The translations under genes and the position numbers were made by a program. From Rhizomucor pusillus (lineage: Eukaryota > Mucoromycota > Mucoromycetes > Mucorales > Lichtheimiaceae), in contig FWWN02000154.1 in assembly GCA_900175165.2 (NCBI GenBank), forward strand, positions 451 to 64,450: a DNA stretch of 64,000 nt, given 5' to 3'. This document shows, piece by piece, positions 55,603 through 64,000 of the stretch (position 1 is its first letter; each line of letters opens with the position of its first letter). The notes beneath the pieces are model-generated. The model saw only the letters and a list, made by a program, of their open reading frames with translations. It did no database searches and was not told the origin of the DNA.

Positions 55603-57465
55603 AAAGAAGGCCAATCACCAACAAATTTGACTTGTTACATTTTCCTGCATGAACCTACCGAAACAAGCAACACTTTGACCACTACCATCATCATCATTCT
55701 CCCCCATTTGTATGTATTCATCATTTTGTTACACAATTCATATCTTGTATTCCCACCAAGGGCTCTCGCACACTCATTTTCGCAGCATATAGCCTTTCAA
55801 ACCCACATTCCAATTGTATTATGGTCCAATGTTCTCTGTTCCTCCTCCTTGTACATTAGAAGCTGTCATCATTTGTGTTCTCTATGTATCTATGTATGTA
55901 ACTCGATCCTCCCATAGTATATGTCTTTAAATATGTATCATCAGCAGCCAAGCTGCAATAATGATAATTTGTCCAAGCCGCAAGTCATTCAATCTATCCG
56001 ATCTGTGCATACATATCCCAAGAATTCATTGCCAAATGACAGTCTTTCTTCCTTTCTTCGTCTCTTGGTTTCCCTGCTATTCTTACTAGCAGCAGTACTT
56101 TGTAAAAATGGTCTGTGCGTTGTTACGGGCTGGAAGTAGGTTGTACCAATCCTGGTTTTCGGATCTGCGCCGTTCTCTTTGTTTTCTTAGGGCAGAGAGG
56201 TGTTTGAATCCTGGGCGAATCATCGCTGAAGGGATAGCCACGCATGGCAATTAATGAGGGGATGTAGGGTTGCATACCGAGTAAAAGGTAAAAACATTCG
56301 AAATATGATTAAGACGGGATAATGAAACAAAAGAACGATTTGACTAAGCTATAGACCACTCGTGTTCAGTATCGTTAAAATGATAGACCACACTCATATG
56401 TTCGCTAGAGTCGTCGGGTATATTGCCGATACATACAAGTGAAGGTTAAGAGTCTTGCATATAGTATAATCTCTGTGGTGCATAAAACGTTCACAAATAA
56501 ATAGACTTGAGGGACAAAAATCTATCTTTTTCAAAGAATAAAGGATGAGGTATATATGAAGAACAGCCACCGAACGGATAAATCAGTCATTTGTATTTCT
56601 CTGCTTTAAAGTGGTTAGTGATTGACAATAAATAAAACGCCACCATCAGCAAAATGCTTAGGGTCAGCGCGTTTGATGCGAGCATATCTTCAAATTTATT
56701 ATTCGGTCGTATTTTAATGCGTCGGCTCGTGGTCCAGATGGATTGGTAATGCAAGAGCAGAAGCTCACTCGTTCATAAAGTGCATTTTCTGTCTATCCTT
56801 GCATTTGCAGAATTCCTTCAACATCCGTAACAGGCAGTCGTTTCTTGAGGAGATGTCAGAAGACCACCAAGACAATCATCAAATTCCTTAGCAAGGGCGG
56901 CACAGCACACTCCAAGACCGTCGCAAAAGATAAGCCGAAGGATGCGTCGGCAAGCCACTCCGCACAAGATGCCTGACTGCAAGTCAGGGGTAAGCTATTT
57001 CCCTCTCATGCCACCCGCTGTAAGAGTTTCTTCACAGTAAGTGCTATTCTATATTGGTCGATACATTACTAATAATATTGCCCGGCATCGGTGAAGTTAG
57101 TCCACCGGAGGTGTTATCTGTAAATACTTCCAGAGACTATATCTCTGTTGCAACATCGGGTGAGTTTCGCATGTTCTTGGCATAATTTGTAGACGGCTGT
57201 ATTGAACAAAATAACCATGTTAACATTGTTAGGCGGATGTATAAGCTGGTATCATGCTTTGAGGCTGGGCCGCCCCTGACCCGAGATCACCTGGACTGTC
57301 CTACTTGACAGTTTCAGGTGAGCTCTCATCTTACGCGCTCCGCCTCACGCGAGCCACCTTACAAATAACCACTCTACCTGGATCTCTATATAAGGGGCAG
57401 ATCCTAAGCCCGCCGATAAGGGTCCATCCATTCTATTACTGGATCAAAAACAACAACACTTCTAA
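55603..57465. other. intergenic region with an exon-like relic and the pseudogene promoter
   Basis: About 1.9 kb. 56813-56977 is exon-like (see findings). From about 57035 the sequence matches the promoter of the intact Old Yellow Enzyme gene, including TCGGTGAA (57089-57096) and a TATATAAGG box (about 57388-57396). A frame at 55921-56139 with a hydrophobic end has no motif and is not called. Confidence 0.55.
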
Positions 57466-58560
<1,095 letters not shown>

Positions 58561-59017
58561 TTTAAAAACATTGCGCATATGCATGTCCACAGCAAACATA
58601 GAAACTTTCTTGTATAGACCAACAGAAATTGATGAAAACAGCGTCTTTTGCAACTGCACAGTACATATATCATTTGCGATAGTTCGATAGAACCATAGTA
58701 GTAGCATTATGTAATAAACTTTATACCGCCTTTCTAAAGGATTCGCTCAGCTTTCATAGACCGTCTTGGCAGCATCAGATGATTAAAGTAAATGTTAGCT
58801 TACTTATCTAGTGAAATTTAAAATCCAAGAACATATACTTTGGTATCGTTATAGAAGATGTATTATACAGAGTTTTTATTGTTCATGTTCTCTAAATACT
58901 GCAATATACCTTGTATTGCTACTGACACTTCCCGGACATTCATTCAAAATCTCTTAACATACTGAGGCTTTAGTTATTACGAATTTTGAGAGGGTAAAAT
59001 GAATTGTAACGAAAGAT
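58561..59017. other. convergent intergenic region
   Basis: A/T-rich 3' flanks of the pseudogene and of the hexokinase-like gene. No feature recognised. Confidence 0.6.
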
Positions 59018-60797
59018 CTAGGCGATGGGAGATTTGTCCTTGTTCTTCTTGGTCTCTCTTGCCAGCATGGCAGCCAGTGCGCCTCCAATTCCATTTCCAT
59101 CGCGAGTGATCTATAAAAAATATCGAACGGAAATACAGTCAGTGTATGCGCTAGGGAGGGTACCGGGATAAACAACATACCCCAATGTTAATTCGATCCA
59201 CGTTTTGGCCGTAAAGGTCTCTCAGAGCCTCGTTGACACGGTTAGGAAAGTTTGGATAATGTTCGTAAATATTGCCTTCAACGCCTACACAACGGGTTAT
59301 TTTCAAATGTTTATGCCGCATTTCTTTCTTGTACGTACTTATCGTCAAGCCAAGTTCCAATGCGCCGCGCTTCTCAACGACTGCGCTGATCGCAGCAGCA
59401 ATGAGTCGCGCAGCACGCTGGCCAACCAGTTCGCAGATCCGCTTGACAACTTCTCGGTCTTCGCGCGTTGTTGTTGATATGTTCATGATTGATTCAAGGA
59501 TATGCTTGACATCCTCCAGCTCAGACGTTGTGTCCGACTCGATAGCGCTCATGTACGAAGCTTCAAAGCTGTAAGGCACGTTAAGCTCATCCAGATCGGC
59601 ATTATCGAATAAAAGGCGGCGGTCTGCAAAGTCCAGCATAATGTTGCGCGCAATCTCGCCCAAATATAAGCCGGACACCATCTTTTCAAAGATATGCACG
59701 CCTGGATTGACTGATTCTCGGTTGAGGCGGTTGTCGTACAGCGTGCGTGGCAGGTACTCTGGGTTGCTATCGCCAAACGAGCCCCACTCTGTATTTAATA
59801 TCATCTCTGGTGCATTTTCGCCGTCGTCCTTCAACACGGATTCTGGAAATTTTAACTTTTCGATGAGGCGGCATTTTTCCCAGTAGGCTATTTTTGTGGC
59901 AAGTTTTTAGCATCCTCGAATGAATGGGGCGATTTTTTATAATTATATATATACGCACCCGCGTTCGTGCCAGTGCTCACGGTGCACGCGAGCAGTGTAT
60001 CCAGGCTACGGTAACTGTGGGCTAAAAGACAGCCAACTAGCAATGATATTTTTCTTTGAGTCAGGAACGGGGGAGATTCAGCGACGACTTTAGGATTTAT
60101 TTATTTACCTGCGCCGTTGCACACAGCTTCGACGATGACCGGAATATGCCGCCGTCGAAGTCCGGTCTGCAGCAGATCGACAATGTTTTTACCGTCGGTC
60201 CCCGTGACCTCGAAATCCTTGGTCCATTGCATGACAGATGCCTTGTTCAACGCGGTCTGGTGCAGAGGAAAAGAAATGACAAAGCCAAGTGCAAGTGGGT
60301 TCTGGAAGCTCACGTCATGCTTGCTAATGAATGCCAGGAATGAATCCACTGATACAGCGAGGTAATCAACGAGTTTGTTGATAGATCCTTTCTTCAAATG
60401 GTTATGCACAGGATACTTTTGCTGCCGCGTCGTGATCCGGCCTTTGCCGTGAAGCGTAACAAGATAAATCCTCACGCTGGAGCCTACAAAGATTGATTTT
60501 TTAGCCCTCTCGCTGCGTGCGTACGCACCGCGAAAGTGTTCATTTACCACTGAGCTCAAGACCAATGTATTCGCCGGTCTCTTGGCCGGTTGGGTGTGTG
60601 AGAATCCAAGACGGGAGCATCGGCACGTTGGCCTTGTCCGTTTTCAGACCTTTGTCCATTTCTTTGCGCAGATTATGCGCGACTTTCTTGAGTACATCTG
60701 TCGATAGTTCAAATTGACTGATCAGTTCGTCAACGGCGTTTTCCTTGTCTTTGGAGGAAGCAGGGCCGCATCCCGGCGCACGTTGGTTATCTGGCAT
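59018..60797 (-). CDS. hexokinase homologue with altered catalytic motifs (probably non-catalytic)
   Basis: Full hexokinase layout, about 500 residues from at least five exons. Head: MPDNQRAPGCGPASSKDKEN; small domain: ISQFELSTDVLKKVAHNLRK and VPMLPSWILTHPTGQETGEY. The phosphate-1 motif, normally LDLGGTNxR, is LELSGSSVR: Asp to Glu, Gly to Ser, Thr and Asn to Ser. The sugar segment keeps SFPLHQ and WTK, but WTKGF is WTKDF. The catalytic segment, normally ND(T)VGTL, reads CNGAVGCLLAHSY, so the base Asp is Gly. Structural motifs are kept: STGTNAAYWE, NTEWGSFGDS, VNPGVHIFEKMVSGLYLGEI, and GVEGNIYEHYPNF. The adenosine motif is DGNGIGGALAAMLA. It ends RETKKNKDKSPIA. This recalls non-catalytic regulatory hexokinases of filamentous fungi. 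Codons and splice sites look normal, so it is not a pseudogene. Confidence 0.9.
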
Positions 60798-60946
60798 CGT
60801 GCGGAAAAGCGGATAACGTTACGACAGGGAAAAGAAAAAGGACAATAACGACCTTGACACCCATGCAGAAAAGGTAAGCCAAAGGAAAAAACTTAAGACC
60901 CAGAGCTCCGCTGGCACACTGAACTGAAGAATTTGACACTTGTTTC

Positions 60947-60977
60947 CAAAACAAACAAACAAACAAACAAACAAACG
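60947..60977. repeat. (AAAC)n microsatellite
   Basis: Seven or so AAAC repeats between the hexokinase-like gene and the oxysterol-binding protein gene. Confidence 0.85.
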
Positions 60978-61035
60978 AACAAAAGGGAATACGTATATTA
61001 TATACAATCGGATGTGTTGTTTCCTTTTCTATACC

Positions 61036-62286
61036 CTAATTGCTCCCAGGCTTCTTGTACACCCAGTTGCCTGCATTGGGAGGATCGTATTTTGACTTGG
61101 TCGCAGATGAGAGCATGCGCTGGAGAGAAAACACGGTAGGCTCGTTCTGCTGCCAGGTGAAATATTGTGGTTCCCACTGGATGCCATTGTCTTCTCGTTC
61201 CTTCCTTTCCACACGTTGTTTATTTTCAATCTTGCTTTTTTCCAACCCGGCTGTTTGGGTATCGCCTGCGCGGATTGCCTCTGACACTTTTTGCCACACC
61301 CGACGTGTTTCCATCTCTCCTTGCTCCTCCAGATCCTTAACGTGCATAGGTGCTGCCTTGCATTCTGCCACGTCCAAGAACGGCGCTGATGTTTTGCTGC
61401 CGTACGGCGTGATCGTTGACTTTGCACTCCACTGTCCCTCAATCTTGTACGCGTATTCCTTTGGATTGCCGGCGTTTCTTCGGATGTAGCATTTAAAGTG
61501 GTTCTTTTCTCCTGATATCCAGCCGCGTGATGAGTACTCAATAGTTGCGTAGATACCCGTTGAAGATTGAATGTATGACATGCCCGTAAGCTCAATGTAG
61601 GGTGCTGCAAAGTGATAAAAACTCTCTTTAGATTCATCCTTCTCCTCGATTCTTCTTGAACTTAACTTACCAGCATACCAAATACCGTTGACTGTAAGCG
61701 AAGGGCTGGTGAGCAAATACGATTCGCCGTCGCGGTTGTGCAGTGTGATGAGACTCTGTCCGACTTGGTCGCAAATCAACGAGGTGCCCGAGAAGCGAGT
61801 CTTTTGGCCGGTGTGTCCATTCAGTGTCATGCCAGCCTTCTTGTTTTCAATGTAGAATCCGGTGATAGGGGGATGGTGGGACACCTGCTCGCATGTGACG
61901 TGCGTCTCTCCACACCCATCAACGTCGCCCCAAGTCATAAAGTACTGCTCACCCAAAACTGGATTAAAGGGCTTCTTTTCCCATTCGCCTTTGGGAACAC
62001 GGCTCGAATAGGATGCATTGAGCGAGGATATGTACCATTTCACCGCGGCAACCATGCGTTCCATTTCATCATCCGACTTTGTAATGGCTGTGAAGAGCTC
62101 CGGAGATTGGCACCAATACTCCGAGTACTCGATCAAGGATACTGGTGCAAGCAGGAACGCCGGACACGTTAGCGACGACAGGTCACCTGAAAATGACGCC
62201 AGAGACTTTAGGAACGAGTGGAAGGCGCCTTTTTGTTCCGCGGGTATCTTGTCAACATTGTTCACTTCGCCTTCTGCGCCAGACAT
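61036..62286 (-). CDS. oxysterol-binding protein (OSBP/Osh family)
   Basis: Lipid transfer protein that exchanges sterols and phosphatidylinositol-4-phosphate between membranes. Two exons (62286-61671, 61604-61036) give 394 residues, the size of short ORPs without PH domain (yeast Osh4-Osh7 type). MSGAEGEVNNVDKIPAEQKG, then AFHSFLKSLASFSGDLSSLT forms the lid; CPAFLLAPVSLIEYSEYWCQ, KKPFNPVLGEQYFMTW and the fingerprint EQVSHHPPITGFY follow. GTSLICDQVGQSLITL and GWISGEKNHFKCYIRR are further conserved blocks. The tail has the usual VWQKVSEAIRAGDTQTAGLE and NGIQWEPQYFTW. The 66-base intron has no stop in frame, so an unspliced mRNA would encode a 22-residue insert. The ATG at 62286 is preferred over upstream in-frame codons that are not ATG. 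Confidence 0.96.
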   Translation of the reverse strand: MSGAEGEVNNVDKIPAEQKGAFHSFLKSLASFSGDLSSLTCPAFLLAPVSLIEYSEYWCQSPELFTAITKSDDEMERMVAAVKWYISSLNASYSSRVPKGEWEKKPFNPVLGEQYFMTWGDVDGCGETHVTCEQVSHHPPITGFYIENKKAGMTLNGHTGQKTRFSGTSLICDQVGQSLITLHNRDGESYLLTSPSLTVNGIWYAGKLSSRRIEEKDESKESFYHFAAPYIELTGMSYIQSSTGIYATIEYSSRGWISGEKNHFKCYIRRNAGNPKEYAYKIEGQWSAKSTITPYGSKTSAPFLDVAECKAAPMHVKDLEEQGEMETRRVWQKVSEAIRAGDTQTAGLEKSKIENKQRVERKEREDNGIQWEPQYFTWQQNEPTVFSLQRMLSSATKSKYDPPNAGNWVYKKPGSN

Positions 62287-62999
62287 GATGTTCTCTTTTT
62301 TGTTGTCGGGAACAAACAAAAAGAGAAGCAAAGGGATGGGTAACGTGGAAAAAGAAGAAAAGAAAAGGAGAACTGGACCCGCTCCCCAACCACAACCAAA
62401 CGGAAACCCTTACTTTAAGCGTGGCTGGGCGTGAATCGGGAGGACCGACAGCCTGTGTTACAAGTTCCACATGAAGACAAGCTTTTTCTTTGTTTTTGGT
62501 ATCCTGCTACTCGCGACGATCGAATAGCATGAAGAAATACAGTTATATGAGTCTCAAAAGTACATTATGTCTATTTTGAGATTATCGGGCAAGCGATCGA
62601 TTTTGCTTTGCAAAGTGCGACTTTTCCAGGTGTTGTTGTCATCGGCTCCACTAGCCGACGGATAATATCTTCCACTATCTTGATCCCGATCCTGTCAAGC
62701 GCTGTACTTCTAGCTGATAATCATTGATATTAACATTGCGAGCCGTGTTTCTGGTTGTCACTAGGCTTACATACATTCGCTGCATGCAAACCTGAGATTC
62801 ATCGATTGCAGCTCCCGTGTAACCGAAAATGTGCTTTGGATCATGGATCACGACTGCTTGAAGGCATTACAGCTGCAGTGTGTAATCTTCAAGTTGAGAG
62901 TGTACCTCGCTCAAGGCAAAAGAACCTAGGTTTCCTTTTTATCTTGTTTTTTATTATTATTTCATGTTGTATACTATTATGATATCCATTTTTTTTGTG
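62287..62999. other. intergenic region upstream of the oxysterol-binding protein gene
   Basis: About 710 bases, expected to hold the promoter and the 3' flank of the CUE gene. The plus-strand frame at 62755-62982 shows no motif. Confidence 0.6.
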
Positions 63000-63916
63000 C
63001 TAGAAACGTATCAAGTCATTTTCCTCTCTTGCTGCATCTCTTTCGTTGTCTCCTGAAGCTGCTGGTGTTTTCGGTGGAGGTCGAGACGGCGAAGTAATTA
63101 CGTTGTTGTCTTGAACAGTTGGTTCTTCTGCTACGCCAGTGCTAGGTGTTGCTTCTGGATCAGCAATCTCCAGTAACCTAATCCACCAGGAAAAGTACGT
63201 TAAATCGTCAAATATACTTCATTGCTATTTATCAAAAACTCACGCGTCTACAGTCTGAGAAACATCACCGCCTTTCGCTTGGAACACCATGAAGCAGACT
63301 TCAGGATCCACGTTCGAAAACATGGATACGATCGACTGCAAGTTAGCCTCAAACACCCGCTGCGCTTCAACAGCTCGTGGATCTGGAGCGGGAGGAGGAT
63401 GCGGTGGAAGAGGCCGCTGAGACCGTTGTTCTCCACCAGCAGGAATGGTTGGCGCTGCGTAGTAATATTGCTGCTGATGCTGTTGTTGGTATCGAGGATC
63501 ATCGTGCGGATATAGCCGTTGTTGCTGATGAGAAGAAGAACCTTCATCGTCGCTGCTACTGGGAGATCCCTCGTTTAAGCCTTGAAAGATCTTGCCCACA
63601 AAATTCAGTGGTTTTTGCATTGTCTTTTGTGCAAATGTGCTGCCCTTTTCTAACAGAGCTGCTGCCCGGACAGGATCAATCAAAGGCTGTGGTTGCGCGT
63701 TGGGCGATCGATACGGATGAATAGCATTATCGTAGTTTATCTTTTGCTTGTCTTGAGTGACTGATGGTCGTTCTTGTTCCAGTTCATTCATTGTCCTCTC
63801 AATATTCCTGGATTATATGCAAATTTAATAAATTTTGAATCTGTCTTTCTTTCGTTGTCTGGCGTATCTTACGCATCAAACTCTTCTTTGGTGATGGAAA
63901 GGGAGGCAGCATCCAT
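63000..63916 (-). CDS. CUE-domain (ubiquitin-binding) protein
   Basis: Three exons (63916-63873, 63807-63244, 63177-63000) join in frame to give 261 residues. It starts MDAASLSITKEEFDA. The middle reads NYDNAIHPYRSPNAQPQPLI, DPVRAAALLEKGSTFAQKTM and KPLNFVGKIFQGL, then a Gln/Tyr/Pro-rich linker. At about 165-205 ANLQSIVSMFSNVDPEVCFM, VFQAKGGDVSQTVDALLEIA is a CUE domain: the M-F/P pattern is MF-S-N-V-D, and the second-helix dileucine is ALLEI. CUE domains bind ubiquitin. Yeast Cue5, an autophagy receptor for aggregates, has a comparable small architecture; equivalence is inference. The tail ends AAREENDLIRF. The start is near the window end but complete. Confidence 0.85.
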
Positions 63917-64000
63917 AGTTTCAATAAACGTTATTGATCCCATCTACCGAGTTTAACACAGAATTTTGAGTCGCATATGCTCCGAACGCACTAGGCATAT

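Overview
The window looks like nuclear DNA of an early-diverging filamentous fungus, most likely Mucoromycota (Mucorales-like). Genes are split by many short introns of about 45-100 bases with GTAAGT-like donors. The tryptophan synthase has its alpha and beta parts fused, as in fungi. An AzgA-type purine permease, an Old Yellow Enzyme, an SRF-type MADS protein and Gid8 are also present. Intergenic DNA is rich in A/T and pyrimidine tracts and in microsatellites. The assignment to Mucorales is inference from overall character, not from a marker gene.

Layout. 0-12.6 kb is gene-dense: TFIIF small subunit, an unrecognised poly-Q protein, an unrecognised signal-anchored helical protein, a bZIP factor, a P-loop polynucleotide-kinase-like protein, Gid8, a Nse3/MAGE subunit and a small unknown ORF. 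12.6-16.4 kb is gene-poor and holds decayed coding stretches, a worn CTCAAGG-type minisatellite and a truncated reductase-like relic. 16.5-22.8 kb carries azgA, an intact Old Yellow Enzyme and ribosomal protein L17. 23-28.1 kb carries a very long F-box/LRR protein with a disordered tail and a small secreted cysteine-rich protein. 30.5-36.8 kb carries TRP5, the MADS factor and the PP2A B56 subunit. 39.3-40.8 kb carries a gene built around a retroelement-type integrase zinc-binding (HHCC) domain. 43.8-51.6 kb carries importin-7/8 and NAA25. 52.7-55.6 kb carries a vacuolar amino-acid permease and a 67-residue solo WWE protein. 57.0-58.6 kb holds a decayed second copy of the Old Yellow Enzyme locus, promoter included. 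59.0-64 kb carries a hexokinase homologue with altered catalytic motifs, an oxysterol-binding protein and a CUE-domain protein.

No multi-gene biosynthetic or defence cluster is visible; the genes are mostly housekeeping functions: transcription (TFIIF, bZIP, MADS), protein turnover (Gid8, F-box, CUE), Smc5/6 repair (Nse3), nuclear import, N-terminal acetylation, PP2A signalling, and purine, amino-acid and sterol transport. The most unusual items are the hexokinase homologue that appears unable to phosphorylate sugar, the dispersed Old Yellow Enzyme duplication with a conserved palindromic upstream element, the solo WWE protein, the domesticated integrase-finger gene, the F-box/LRR fusion, and stop-free introns in the bZIP and oxysterol-binding genes. 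Exon boundaries were placed by eye from splice consensus and reading-frame continuity; gene spans below include introns.
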